A stretch of DNA of 64,000 nt from Streptomyces cinerochromogenes. Lineage in GTDB: Bacteria > Actinomycetota > Actinomycetes > Streptomycetales > Streptomycetaceae. Shown one piece after another: positions 50,701-60,420 of this stretch (position 1 is the stretch's first letter; every line of letters begins with the position of its first letter). The notes below the pieces were generated by a model, which did no database searches, was not told the DNA's origin, and saw nothing but the letters and a program-made list of their open reading frames with translations. The position numbers were made by a program, and so were the translations under genes. The stretch spans positions 682,001-746,000 of the forward strand of contig NZ_BMRM01000001.1 in assembly GCF_014648635.1 (NCBI RefSeq), given 5' to 3'.

Positions 50701-51433
50701 CCTTCGGCCCCTTGGGCGGGGTGATACGCCGAAGCACCTGCGTACTCTCGGCCGGCGTCTGCTCGCTCCCACCCGGGCCACTGGGGCCGGCCGGCTTCCT
50801 GCCGCCGGCACCCTTGCCTGCGACTCCCTTACCGGGGGCCGTGGCAGCACCGGAGCCGGAGGGGGTGCCTGCGGCACTGCCGGGCTCGGAACCCGGGCCG
50901 GGGACGGAGCCGCGACCGGTGGCCGTGCCACGCCCGGACGCCGAAGCACCGCCGGGGGCCGCTCCGGAACCGGCGCCGACGGGTCCCGTCTGCTCCGTGC
51001 GGGCACCACGGGCCGCCTGACGGGCCCGTGCCACCGAAGCCGTCCGGTCCGGGGCGCCGGAGCCGTCACGGGACGCGCCACCGGGCCGCTCAGCCCGCCC
51101 GGCACGGTCGGCACCCTCAGGCCGCTCAGGCCGCTCGGCCCGCTCGGCCCGCTCGGTGCCCTGCGCGCCCCCGGTGCCCCCGGTGCCCCTGGTGTCCCCG
51201 GTGCCCCTGGTGTCCCCGGCCTTCCCAGGCTGCGGGGCGTCCCCGGTGGGCCTGTCGGTTTCGGCCGGGGTGGTGTCGGTCCCCGGGCTCCTCGGGTGCT
51301 GAGGTCGGTCGGGGGATTCCGGTGCCGGGCTGTGCGGCTTGCGGCCCCCCGGGGTCCCGGGCCCTTCAGCCGGCAGCGGCCTCTTCGGTGGCACGCCGTC
51401 GTTCGGCTGCTGCGGCTGCGGCTCGTCGCTCAT
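47774..51433 (-). CDS. bifunctional penicillin-binding protein with long disordered N-terminus
   Basis: A 1219-residue class A PBP. Residues 1 to about 440 are disordered Pro/Ala/Gly-rich cytoplasmic sequence containing repeated STQVLRRITPPKG and TTQVLRRVTAPR and then EDKTTLLAATDAD. One membrane helix (FVGVLLVIGLFFLGYSL) follows; the glycosyltransferase domain GT51 has the catalytic EDRDFYSESAVDPKAM; the transpeptidase has SVGSTFKPF-type STFK, SVNSVYA and GKTGTAE. A Gly/Thr/Ala-rich tail (DGGATATPTAGGATATPT) ends the protein. It polymerises and cross-links peptidoglycan. TQVLRR-type sites resemble Ser/Thr-kinase/FHA docking motifs. ATG 51433 is chosen because GGAG is well placed. Confidence 0.9.
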   Translation of the reverse strand: MSDEPQPQQPNDGVPPKRPLPAEGPGTPGGRKPHSPAPESPDRPQHPRSPGTDTTPAETDRPTGDAPQPGKAGDTRGTGDTRGTGGTGGAQGTERAERAERPERPEGADRAGRAERPGGASRDGSGAPDRTASVARARQAARGARTEQTGPVGAGSGAAPGGASASGRGTATGRGSVPGPGSEPGSAAGTPSGSGAATAPGKGVAGKGAGGRKPAGPSGPGGSEQTPAESTQVLRRITPPKGPKAENAGDAAPAPETTQVLRRVTAPRAGEPGAPGAAAAKPDPSGRTPRPTVPRPGGENRATGAGAGSGAAASASGAGAASAAGPAAGSSPAAARAARAARAAGAAGATASASASASGAGAQAAAASAAGAAAGSSPAAARAARAARAAGATAPGAAASSPSGPSSPSGPSAPSAPSPEDKTTLLAATDADTPAGKGNGKAKAKKGKRPKRTGWRRIFPTWRMVLGTLFVGVLLVIGLFFLGYSLVKIPPANAFATKQSNVYLYADGSQLARDGEVNRENVSLAQVSKDAQHAVLAAEDRDFYSESAVDPKAMIRAAWNTATGKGKQSGSTITQQYVKNYYLAQEQTVTRKAKEFFISIKLDQNKSKDEILEGYLNTSYFGRNAYGIQAAAQAYYGRDAADLDPARAAYLAALVNAPSEYDVVAHPENKKAAVARWNYVLNGMVTKGWLSESKRAGMKFPMPKEQTISTGMSGQRGYLVEAVKHYLTTNNIIDADHLAAGGYRITTTIQKHRQDAFVKAVDDQLMSKLDKKNRKADTYVRAGGASVDPRTGKVVAMYGGIDYVKQYTNGATRGDFQVGSTFKPFVFTSAVQNGSTTQDGRTITPNTVYDGTNQRPVQGWSGGAYAPENEDQRSYGPITVRKATDLSVNSVYAQMAVDVGPAKVKQTAIDLGIPSDTPDLQPYPSIALGTATASVLDMAEAYATLANHGKHGTYTLVEKITKEGTEQVRLPDEPAKQAVSREAADTTTSVLQSVVQSGTATAAQAAGRPAAGKTGTAESDKAAWFAGYTPDLATVVSVMGQDPVTAKQQPLYGALGQARMNGGGPPTQIWAQYTRNALKGKPVSDFDLQLEQGADVVQEPPATSSATPGTDGGTDDGGATATPTAGGATATPTDGGATSTPADGGATTGGGATTDGGTATDGGATTGGNPTTGGGTTTGGGTPGGGTNGGGATTGGGTTADGGGGTTGTDTGSGGFPGT
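50263..50448. repeat. 48-base direct repeat within the PBP gene
   Basis: The stretch beginning CGGCCGCACGCGCGGCAC occurs at 50263 and again at 50401, 138 bases (46 codons) apart and in frame. It encodes the repeated SSPAAARAARAARAAGA segment. Confidence 0.75.
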
Positions 51434-51638
51434 GTCGTGCACGGACTCCTGTTTTCAGCGTCGTACGTTCCCGTACGCCTCGTACGCTTCTGCGCTCCCC
51501 CTGCTTGAAGACTCTCGCACCCGGCGTTCCGTTCCCGGATTCCGGCACGCTTCCGGCGGAAAACGCGTGGCCGGCCGCCGGGCCTCCGGACTAGGCTCCT
51601 GCGCTTCGGTGTCGAGCAGTCCGAGGAGGTCGACTGGC

Positions 51639-52439
51639 GTGGGCGCTGGACGGTTGTACGCGGCCGTCGCGGCAGGGGGGTTCCGACGGTACGCGACCTA
51701 CCGGGCCGCCACTGCGGCAGGGGTGTTCACGAACACCGTCTTCGGTCTCATTCTCGTCTGCACGTACCGCGCGCTGTGGGACGAGAGGCCCCACCTCGGC
51801 GGGTACGACCAGGGGCAGGCCGTCACCTATGTCTGGCTGGGGCAGGCCTTTCTGTCGACCCTCGCGATCGGGGGCGGCGGCGTCGAGGACGAGTTGATGG
51901 AACGCATCCGTACGGGGGACGTGGCGATCGACCTGTACCGGCCCGCCGATCTCCAGGCGTGGTGGCTGGCGGCGGACATCGGCCGGGCGTTCTTCCAGTT
52001 GCTGGGGCGGGGGGTCCTGCCGTTCCTGTTCGGCGCGCTCTGCTTCCCGGCGTACCTGCCGGCCGACGCCGGCACCTGGGCGGCCTTCCTGATCGCCGTG
52101 GTCCTCGCCATGCTGGTGGGCTTCGGCATCCGCTACCTGGTCGCGCTGAGCGCGTTCTGGCTGCTGGACGGCACGGGGGTGGCGCAGATGGCGTGGCTGC
52201 TGGGGTTCTTCTGCTCGGGGATGCTGCTGCCCCTGAACGTGTTCCCGGGCGCGCTGGGCGAGGTGGTGCGGGTGCTGCCCTGGTCGTCGCTGCTGCAGGC
52301 GCCGGCGGACGTTCTGCTGGGGCGGGCGGATCCGTTACCGACCTATCTCTTCCAGGCCGCGTGGGCGGTGGTGCTGCTGGGTGCCGGGCGGCTGGTGCAG
52401 TCGGCGGCGACGCGCCGGGTGGTGGTGCAGGGTGGCTGA
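51639..52439 (+). CDS. ABC-2 type exporter permease 1
   Basis: A 266-residue six-helix membrane protein of the ABC-2 (YadH-like, DUF990) type, with ATYRAATAAGVFTNTVFGLI in the first helix, DVAIDLYRPADLQAWW on the cytoplasmic side and FPGALGEVVRVLPWSSLLQAP near the end. GTG 51639 follows GAGGAGG. Its stop lies inside the start region of permease 2 (8-base overlap). The ATPase is the third gene of the operon. Confidence 0.83.
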   Translation: MGAGRLYAAVAAGGFRRYATYRAATAAGVFTNTVFGLILVCTYRALWDERPHLGGYDQGQAVTYVWLGQAFLSTLAIGGGGVEDELMERIRTGDVAIDLYRPADLQAWWLAADIGRAFFQLLGRGVLPFLFGALCFPAYLPADAGTWAAFLIAVVLAMLVGFGIRYLVALSAFWLLDGTGVAQMAWLLGFFCSGMLLPLNVFPGALGEVVRVLPWSSLLQAPADVLLGRADPLPTYLFQAAWAVVLLGAGRLVQSAATRRVVVQGG

Positions 52440-53259
52440 GGGGCGGGCCGAGCGGCTGGTCGCGGGTGTGCGGGCGTACCGGCTGGTCGCGGGGATGTGG
52501 GTGCGGTCCACGATGGCGTACCGCGCGTCGTTCGCCATGACCACGTTCGGGAACTTCGCGGCGACGTTCCTGGACTTCGTCGCGATCATGCTGATGTTCT
52601 CCCGGGTGGACGCGCTGGGCGGCTGGCCGTTGCCGGAGGTGGCGTTCCTGTACGGGCTGTCCGCGACCTCCTTCGGGCTCGCGGACCTGGTGATCGGGTC
52701 GATGGACCGGCTGGGGCGGCGGGTCCGGGACGGCACGCTGGACACGCTGCTGGTGCGGCCGGCGCCGGTGCTGGCGCAGATGGCGGCTGACCGGTTCGCG
52801 CTGCGCAGGCTGGGCCGGGTGACGCAGGGCGGGCTGGTCCTGGGCTGGGCGCTGGCCCGGGTGGACATCGGCTGGACGGTGGACCGGGTGCTGCTGATGC
52901 CGGTGATGGTGGTGAGCGGCTGCGGGATCTTCTGCGCGGTGTTCGTGGCGGGCGGGGCGTTCCAGTTCGTGGCGCAGGACGCCGCCGAGGTGCAGAACGC
53001 GTTCACGTACGGCGGTACGACGCTGCTGCAGTATCCGCCGACGGTGTTCGCGAAGGAGTTGGTGCGCGGGGTGACGTTCGTGCTGCCGCTGGCCTTCGTC
53101 AACTGGCTGCCCGCGAGCTACGTGCTGGGGCGGCCGTACCCGCTGGGGCTGCCGGAGTGGACGGCGTTCACGCCCCCGCTGGTGGCCGTGGCCTGTTGTG
53201 CGCTCGCGGGGCTGGCCTGGCGGGCGGGACTTCGTTCGTACCGCAGCACAGGGAGCTGA
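52432..53259 (+). CDS. ABC-2 type exporter permease 2
   Basis: A 275-residue partner permease (GTG 52432), with about six membrane segments and the DUF990-type block RRVRDGTLDTLLVRPAPVLAQMAADRFALRRLGRV. It pairs with the preceding permease and the ATPase that starts four bases downstream. Homologous three-gene sets are annotated as viologen or daunorubicin-type exporters; the substrate is unknown. Confidence 0.83.
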   Translation: MAEGRAERLVAGVRAYRLVAGMWVRSTMAYRASFAMTTFGNFAATFLDFVAIMLMFSRVDALGGWPLPEVAFLYGLSATSFGLADLVIGSMDRLGRRVRDGTLDTLLVRPAPVLAQMAADRFALRRLGRVTQGGLVLGWALARVDIGWTVDRVLLMPVMVVSGCGIFCAVFVAGGAFQFVAQDAAEVQNAFTYGGTTLLQYPPTVFAKELVRGVTFVLPLAFVNWLPASYVLGRPYPLGLPEWTAFTPPLVAVACCALAGLAWRAGLRSYRSTGS

Positions 53260-53262
53260 GAC

Positions 53263-54243
53263 GTGGCTGACGTCGTCGCCGGCGATGGGTTCATCGCCCT
53301 GGAGAGGGTCGAGAAGGTCTTCGAGGTGCGCCGGAAGACCGGGTTCCTGAAGCGGGAGCGGCGCGAGGTGCGGGCGGTGGACGCGCTGTCGTTCACCGTG
53401 GCGCGCGGGGAGATGGTCGGGTACATCGGGCCGAACGGTGCCGGGAAGTCGACCACGATCAAGATGCTGACCGGGATCCTGACGCCGAGCGGCGGGCGGT
53501 TGCGGGTGGCGGGCATCGACCCGGCGCGGGAGCGGTCGCGGCTCGCGCACCGGATCGGGGTGGTGTTCGGGCAGCGGACCACGTTGTGGTGGGACCTGCC
53601 GCTGATCGACTCCTACCGGCTGGCGCACCGCATGTACCGCATCCCGGACGCCCGTTTCCGTCAGAACCTGGACCGGTTGGTGGAACTGCTGGAGCTGGGC
53701 GCCCTGTTGGACGTGCCGGTGCGGCAGCTGTCGCTGGGGCAGCGGATGCGCGGGGACATCGCGGCGGCGCTGCTGCACGATCCGGACGTGCTGTACCTGG
53801 ACGAGCCGACGATCGGCCTGGACGTGGTGTCGAAGGCGAAGGTGCGGGAGTTCCTCAAGGAGGTGAACGCCGAGCGGGGGACGACGGTGCTGCTGACCAC
53901 GCACGACCTGCAGGACATCGAGCAGTTGTGCTCCCGGGTGATGGTGATCGACCACGGGCGGCTGGTGTACGACGGCTCGCTCGCGGGGCTGCACGAGGCC
54001 GGGGAGAGCGAGCGGACGCTGGTGGTGGACCTGGAGCGGGAGCTGCCGCCGGTGGAGGTGCCGTCGGCGCGGGTGGTGCGGGTGGAGGGGCCGCGGCAGT
54101 GGCTGGCGTTCCCGGCGGGGCAGTCGGCGGCGCCGCTCGTCGCGCATCTGGCGGCGCGGTATCCGCTGGTGGACCTGTCGGTGCGGGAGCCGGACATCGA
54201 GGCCGTCATCGCCAGGATGTACGCGGAGAAGGCGGTCTCGTAG
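53263..54243 (+). CDS. ABC exporter ATPase (DrrA-like)
   Basis: A 326-residue ATPase: Walker A GPNGAGKSTT, Q-loop VVFGQRTTLWWDLPLIDSYRL, signature LSLGQRMRGDIAAALL, Walker B VLYLDEPTIGLD and switch LLTTHD. The C-terminal extension (about 245-326) is typical of drug-exporter ATPases. GTG 53263 follows GGGAG. The TAG stop at 54241 is also the start of a TAGGCT -10 box of the next gene. Confidence 0.88.
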   Translation: MADVVAGDGFIALERVEKVFEVRRKTGFLKRERREVRAVDALSFTVARGEMVGYIGPNGAGKSTTIKMLTGILTPSGGRLRVAGIDPARERSRLAHRIGVVFGQRTTLWWDLPLIDSYRLAHRMYRIPDARFRQNLDRLVELLELGALLDVPVRQLSLGQRMRGDIAAALLHDPDVLYLDEPTIGLDVVSKAKVREFLKEVNAERGTTVLLTTHDLQDIEQLCSRVMVIDHGRLVYDGSLAGLHEAGESERTLVVDLERELPPVEVPSARVVRVEGPRQWLAFPAGQSAAPLVAHLAARYPLVDLSVREPDIEAVIARMYAEKAVS

Positions 54244-54246
54244 GCT
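54241..54246 (+). promoter_or_regulatory. -10 box of the DUF1707 gene (leaderless)
   Basis: TAGGCT, six bases before ATG 54253. Its first three bases are the stop codon of the ABC ATPase. Confidence 0.55.
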
Positions 54247-54252
54247 GCTGTC

Positions 54253-54903
54253 ATGAGCGACGACGCAGTGCCGGACCTCCGGGCGTCCGACGCCGACCGG
54301 GACCGGGTCGCCGAGGTCCTGCGGGACGCTCTGGCCGAGGGGCGGCTCGACATGGCGGAGTTCGAGGAGCGGCTGGAGTCGGCGTACAGGGCGCGGACGT
54401 ACGGACAGCTGGCTCCGCTGACCCGTGACCTGCCGGTGGCCGGTGCGGCGGCCCCGCGCGTCTCCTTCGCGAAGGAGCCCGCGGTGAGCGGTGGTTGGGC
54501 GGGGCGCGTCACCGGTGGCGGGGGGACCTCGACGGGCGCGGTGGCCGTCCTGTCCGGGTTCGAGCGCAGGGGCCACTGGACGGTGCCGAAGCGGTTCTCC
54601 TGCTTCACCTTCATGGGCGGTGGCGAACTCGACCTGCGTGAGGCGGACTTCGCCGACCGTGAGGTCGTGATCAACTGTGTGGCGATCATGGGCGGGGTGC
54701 AGGTGACGGTCCCGCCGGGCGTCGAGGTCGTCGTCCGCGGCATCGGCGTGATGGGTGCCTTCGAACACCCGAGGGACGACGGCCCACCGGAGCCGGGTGC
54801 TCCCCGCGTGGTCGTCACCGGTTTCGCGTTCTGGGGCGGGGTGGGCGTGGAACGCGGACTCCCCCGGGCGAAACGCGGCCCGAAGCGGCGCGGAACGGCG
54901 TAG
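54253..54903 (+). CDS. DUF1707 protein with LiaF-like C-terminal domain
   Basis: A 216-residue protein. The DUF1707 domain (about 6-60) reads LRASDADRDRVAEVLRDALAEGRLDMAEFEERLESAYRARTYGQL, followed by a linker and a beta-rich LiaF/DUF2154-like domain (FTFMGGGELDLREADF, VEVVVRGIGVMGAFEHP). Such proteins are linked to cell-envelope stress sensing; the mechanism is unknown. The C-terminus is basic (PRAKRGPKRRG). Confidence 0.82.
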   Translation: MSDDAVPDLRASDADRDRVAEVLRDALAEGRLDMAEFEERLESAYRARTYGQLAPLTRDLPVAGAAAPRVSFAKEPAVSGGWAGRVTGGGGTSTGAVAVLSGFERRGHWTVPKRFSCFTFMGGGELDLREADFADREVVINCVAIMGGVQVTVPPGVEVVVRGIGVMGAFEHPRDDGPPEPGAPRVVVTGFAFWGGVGVERGLPRAKRGPKRRGTA

Positions 54904-54909
54904 ACGTCC

Positions 54910-55311
54910 CTACGACGCGCACACCTTCGTCAGCTCCCCCGCCGCGTCCGTCACCGGGCTCACGTCGGGTGTCTCGTCGCCGTTCTTGATGGCTGTGCGC
55001 ACGTTGTCGACAGCCTTGTTCAGGTCGTCCACGGCCTTGTTGACGTCGGCGTCGTCGGTCTTGTCGCCGATCTTGCGCAGGCTCTTGTCGATGGAGTCGA
55101 GCGAGGCGTCGGCCTGGGAGGGGTCGTTGGCGGCGTTCTCCACGGCCTGCTGGAGGTCGGTGACGTTGTCGGCGATGGCGTCGGCGGTCTGGACGCAGTC
55201 CAGCGCCTTGCCGACGGCGTCGCAGCCGGTGGTGAGGCCGGCGGTGAGCGCGGCGGTCGCTACGGCGGCGGCGACGGCGGTGAGCCTGCCTCGGCGTCGG
55301 CTGGCGGCCAT
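54910..55311 (-). CDS. putative small lipoprotein with helical repeats
   Basis: A 133-residue exported protein. The basic start and hydrophobic segment lead to a lipobox LTTGC (Cys30). The mature part is rich in DxxNKAVDDLNKAVDNV-type coiled-coil heptads. The function is unknown. GGAGGA lies in front of ATG 55311. Confidence 0.7.
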   Translation of the reverse strand: MAASRRRGRLTAVAAAVATAALTAGLTTGCDAVGKALDCVQTADAIADNVTDLQQAVENAANDPSQADASLDSIDKSLRKIGDKTDDADVNKAVDDLNKAVDNVRTAIKNGDETPDVSPVTDAAGELTKVCAS

Positions 55312-55423
55312 GGTGGGTTCCTCCCCTGGTACGGCTGGCCGGGCGCGCGGCGGTGAGCCGCGCGCCCGTACCCAGAGGGACGCCGGAAGGACCCGGCGGG
55401 TTGCCCGGGTCTTGAAGCTTTCT

Positions 55424-56158
<735 letters not shown>

Positions 56159-56165
56159 GCGGACG

Positions 56166-56171
56166 AGCCTA
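56166..56171 (-). promoter_or_regulatory. -10 box of rph
   Basis: TAGGCT on the minus strand, seven bases before ATG 56158. Confidence 0.5.
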
Positions 56172-56185
56172 GCCGTCCATGCGGA

Positions 56186-56216
56186 AGGGGCTCCTCCCGC
56201 GTCGGGAAGAGCCCCT
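56186..56216 (-). terminator. terminator of nagF
   Basis: AGGGGCTC/GAGCCCCT arms extended by TCCCG/CGGGA, between nagF and rph on the minus strand. Confidence 0.75.
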
Positions 56217-56236
56217 GTTCCGGTGAGCCGGCCGGC

Positions 56237-56470
56237 TCACATCATGTCTTCGATCTCCGCGGCGATCGGGTCGGCGTCGGTGCCGATGACGACCTGGACG
56301 GCGGTGCCCATCCTGACGACGCCGTGGGCGCCGGCGGCCTTCAGGGCGGCCTCGTCGACCAGGTCGGGGTCGGACACCTCGGTGCGCAGCCGGGTGATGC
56401 AGCCCTCGATCTCCTCGATGTTGTCGATGCCGCCGAGGCCGGCGACGATCTTCTCAGCCTTGCTGGCCAT
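56237..56470 (-). CDS. nagF: PTS GlcNAc-type EIIB component (NagF)
   Basis: A 77-residue soluble phosphotransfer protein. The phosphorylated cysteine is Cys24 in IEEIEGCITRLRTEV, the standard EIIB(Glc/GlcNAc) site. It receives phosphate from EIIA(Crr) and passes it to sugar bound by the EIIC proteins encoded on the opposite strand. The arrangement nagF-nagE1-nagE2 is established in S. coelicolor. Confidence 0.92.
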   Translation of the reverse strand: MASKAEKIVAGLGGIDNIEEIEGCITRLRTEVSDPDLVDEAALKAAGAHGVVRMGTAVQVVIGTDADPIAAEIEDMM

Positions 56471-56588
56471 GTTCCCTCTCCCTGATCCGAACCGCTTTGT
56501 CGCAGTAACCCACAGTCGGCCCCTCTTCGCGAGCGGTCATGCCGTGCGTGCCGGATGATGGCGATCACGACTGCGGAACCGTCCGTCG

Positions 56589-56604
56589 ACTGGTCTACAC
56601 CACC
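56589..56604. promoter_or_regulatory. DasR-responsive element between nagF and nagE1
   Basis: ACTGGTCTACACCACC matches dre (ACTGGTCTAGACCAGT) at 13 of 16 positions, 22 bases before the nagE1 start. It could serve both divergent promoters. Confidence 0.85.
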
Positions 56605-56625
56605 GTGGGGAAGGTCGCCAAACCC

Positions 56626-57912
56626 ATGAGTGCAGAGAGCGCGGCACGTCCGGCGAGGGCCCGCTGGAACAGCCTGTTCCAGGGCATGCAGAAGATGGGC
56701 CGCAGCCTCCAGCTGCCCATCGCGGTCCTGCCGGCCGCGGGCATCCTGAACCGGCTGGGGCAGCCGGACCTGTTCGGCGAGGACGGCCTGGGCTGGACGA
56801 ACGTCTCCCGGGTGATGAGCGGGGCGGGCGGCGCGCTGCTCGACGGGCAGCTGGGGCTGCCGCTGCTGTTCTGCGTGGGCGTCGCGATCGGCATGGCGAA
56901 GAAGGCCGACGGTTCGACGGCGCTCGCGGCGCTGGCGGGTTTCCTCGTCTACTACGGCGTCCTGCGCCAGTTCCCGCAGGAGTGCCCGGCGGGCGCGAAG
57001 GTGGTCGTCACGGGCTGCCAGGCGGCGGACGGCACGGTGACCTCGTTCGTCTACCAGAACCCGGGTGTCTTCGGCGGCATCGTCATGGGTCTGCTGACCG
57101 CCTTCTTCTGGGCCCGCTACCACCGCACGAGACTGGTCGACTGGCTGGGCTTCTTCAACGGGCGCCGGCTGGTGCCGATCGTCATGGCCTTCGTCGCGAT
57201 CCTGTTCGCCGTGGTGTGCCTGTTCGTCTGGCCGCCGGTCGGCGCGGCGCTGGAGAGCTTCGGCGGGTGGCTCAGGGACGCGGGCGCCTGGGGCGCGGGC
57301 GTCTTCGGGGTGGCCAACCGCGCGCTGCTCGTCGTCGGCCTGCACCAGTTCCTGAACGTGCCCCTCTGGTTCCAGTTCGGCAGCTGGACCAAGCCGGACG
57401 GCACGGTGGTGCACGGCGACATCAACATGTTCCTCCAGGGCGACCCGGACGCCGGGCAGTTCACGTCGGGTTTCTTCCCGGTCATGATGTTCGCGCTGCC
57501 GGCCGCCGCGCTGGCCGTCACGCACTGCGCCCGGCCGGAGCGCCGCAAGGAGGTCGGCGGGCTGATGCTGTCGGTCGCGCTGACGTCGTTCGTCACCGGC
57601 ATCACCGAGCCGCTCGAGTACTCCTTCCTGTTCGTCGCGCCCGCGCTGTACGCGGTGCACGCGCTGCTCACGGGTGTGTCGATGGCGGTGACCTGGGCGC
57701 TCGGGTCGCACGACGGCTTCGGTTTCTCCGCGGGCCTGATCGACTACGTCATCAACTGGCACCTGGCGACCAGGCCCTGGCTGGTCATCCCGATCGGCCT
57801 GTGCCTGGCGGCCGTGTACTACGCCGTCTTCCGCTTCGCCATCATGAGGTTCGACCTGAGAACACCGGGGCGCGAGCCGGTGGACGAGGTGGAGGACGTC
57901 ACGAAGGTCTGA
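56626..57912 (+). CDS. nagE1: PTS GlcNAc-type EIIC permease 1
   Basis: A 428-residue EIIC membrane permease of the glucose/GlcNAc family, about ten membrane segments. GRSLQLPIAVLPAAGILNRLGQPDLF, GGALLDGQLGLPLLFCVGVAIG, NRALLVVGLHQFLNVPLWFQFG and the conserved GITEPLEYSFLFVAPALYAVHALLTG are family signatures. It lacks its own EIIB and EIIA domains and therefore uses NagF. It forms a tandem pair with the paralogue downstream. ATG 56626 follows GGGGAAGG. Confidence 0.9.
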   Translation: MSAESAARPARARWNSLFQGMQKMGRSLQLPIAVLPAAGILNRLGQPDLFGEDGLGWTNVSRVMSGAGGALLDGQLGLPLLFCVGVAIGMAKKADGSTALAALAGFLVYYGVLRQFPQECPAGAKVVVTGCQAADGTVTSFVYQNPGVFGGIVMGLLTAFFWARYHRTRLVDWLGFFNGRRLVPIVMAFVAILFAVVCLFVWPPVGAALESFGGWLRDAGAWGAGVFGVANRALLVVGLHQFLNVPLWFQFGSWTKPDGTVVHGDINMFLQGDPDAGQFTSGFFPVMMFALPAAALAVTHCARPERRKEVGGLMLSVALTSFVTGITEPLEYSFLFVAPALYAVHALLTGVSMAVTWALGSHDGFGFSAGLIDYVINWHLATRPWLVIPIGLCLAAVYYAVFRFAIMRFDLRTPGREPVDEVEDVTKV

Positions 57913-58002
57913 GGGCGCCCGGCCCGGCGCGGCGGGACGCACAGCGCGTAGTGCCGTGGTAGCGGATCCGTGGGTTCCTTATGCCGCCTTCATCGTGCTA
58001 CA

Positions 58003-58034
58003 ACAGGTCTACACCACAGGTGGTGTAGACCAGA
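58003..58034. promoter_or_regulatory. pair of DasR-responsive elements upstream of nagE2
   Basis: ACAGGTCTACACCACA (58003-58018, core GGTCTACACC) is followed directly by GGTGGTGTAGACCAGA (58019-58034, core GGTGTAGACC), head to head. The pair lies 57-88 bases before the GTG start, suggesting cooperative DasR control. Confidence 0.85.
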
Positions 58035-58090
58035 GACGCTGCCGTCCCTTCCTTGGTTCCCGGGCGGCGCCTTGCCCGATGGAGGAACTT

Positions 58091-59356
<1,266 letters not shown>

Positions 59357-59380
59357 CAGCTCCGCGCCACGGACGACGAC

Positions 59381-59413
59381 AGGGCCCCGGAACCGGCGAG
59401 GTTCCGGGGCCCT
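59381..59413. terminator. bidirectional terminator after nagE2
   Basis: AGGGCCCCGGAACC and GGTTCCGGGGCCCT (perfect 14 bp) around GGCGA; serves nagE2 and the convergent MBL gene. Confidence 0.85.
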
Positions 59414-59429
59414 TCGCGTGTGTCCGGGG

Positions 59430-60182
59430 TCAGATCTCGTACGTCACCCGCGGAGCGGCCAGCTCCACCGGCCCGCCGAACACCTCGCGCGCGTCCCGCA
59501 GGTTGACCTCGGCGTCGGTCCACGGCGGGATGTGGGTGAGGACCAGCCGCCGCGCACCCGCGCGCGCGGCCGTCTCCCCCGCCTCGCGCCCGGTGAGGTG
59601 CAGGTCGGGGATGCTCTCCTTGCCGTGCGTGAACGCCGCCTCGCACAGGAACAGGTCGCTGTCCCGGGCCAGCGCGTCCAGCGCCTCGCTGACGCCCGTG
59701 TCGCCGGAGTACGCGAGGGACTTCCCGCCGTGCTCGATCCGGATGCCGTACGCCTCCACGGGGTGGCGGACCCGCTCGGTGTGCACGGTGAAGGGGCCGA
59801 TCTCGAAGGTGGACGGCTTGACCGTGTGGAAGTCGAAGACCTCGCTCATGGAGGAGGCGGTGGGGGTGTCCGCGTAGGCCGTGGTCAGGCGGTGTTCGGT
59901 GCCCTCGGGGCCGTAGACCGGGATGGGGGCGCACCGGCCGCCGTCGTGGCGGTAGTAGCGCGCCACGAAGTACGCGCACATGTCGATGCAGTGGTCGGCG
60001 TGCAGATGGCTGAGGAAGATCGCGTCGAGGTCGTAGAGACCGCAGTGGCGCTGCAGCTCGCCCAGGGCGCCGTTGCCCATGTCGAGGAGCAGCCGGAAGC
60101 CGTCGGCCTCGACGAGGTAGCTCGAACAGGCCGATTCCGCGGACGGGAACGACCCCGAGCAGCCGACGACGGTGAGCTTCAT
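59430..60182 (-). CDS. MBL-fold metal-dependent hydrolase (RNase Z-like)
   Basis: A 250-residue metallo-beta-lactamase-fold enzyme: KLTVVGCSGSFPSAES, metal motif SHLHADHCIDM, LAYSGDTGVSEAL, HLTGREAGETAARAGARRLVLTHIPPW. The N-terminal pattern and length fit the ribonuclease-Z/PqqB-like branch without the exosite. It may be a phosphodiesterase; the substrate is unknown. GGAGG precedes ATG 60182. Confidence 0.82.
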   Translation of the reverse strand: MKLTVVGCSGSFPSAESACSSYLVEADGFRLLLDMGNGALGELQRHCGLYDLDAIFLSHLHADHCIDMCAYFVARYYRHDGGRCAPIPVYGPEGTEHRLTTAYADTPTASSMSEVFDFHTVKPSTFEIGPFTVHTERVRHPVEAYGIRIEHGGKSLAYSGDTGVSEALDALARDSDLFLCEAAFTHGKESIPDLHLTGREAGETAARAGARRLVLTHIPPWTDAEVNLRDAREVFGGPVELAAPRVTYEI

Positions 60183-60408
60183 GAAGCAGAAACCTCCGTT
60201 GGCGGGAGAGCGATGATCGGGACGAGGAACCACTCGGGAAGGAGGGCTGTCGGGGGTCGTGCGGTTTGTCGAGCGTAAGGCGCAAAAGCACGGGTCGCTC
60301 CTCCGCCAGGGGCCGTTGTGGGCGAACTCACCTGTGCTGTCACCGGTTCGGCTGGACGTGGGGCGCACAGGGATAAGCAGAGGGCGCGCGATGTACGGCG
60401 CGCGCCGG

Positions 60409-60414
60409 TAACGT
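60409..60414 (+). promoter_or_regulatory. -10 box of the PemK-like gene (leaderless)
   Basis: TAACGT, six bases before ATG 60421. Confidence 0.55.
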
Positions 60415-60420
60415 CGTCGT

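Noticed and set aside
51823..54768. 981-residue frame on the minus strand
   Set aside because: It is the antisense shadow of the ABC exporter genes; its composition (His/Arg/Pro-rich) and lack of motifs show it is not coding.
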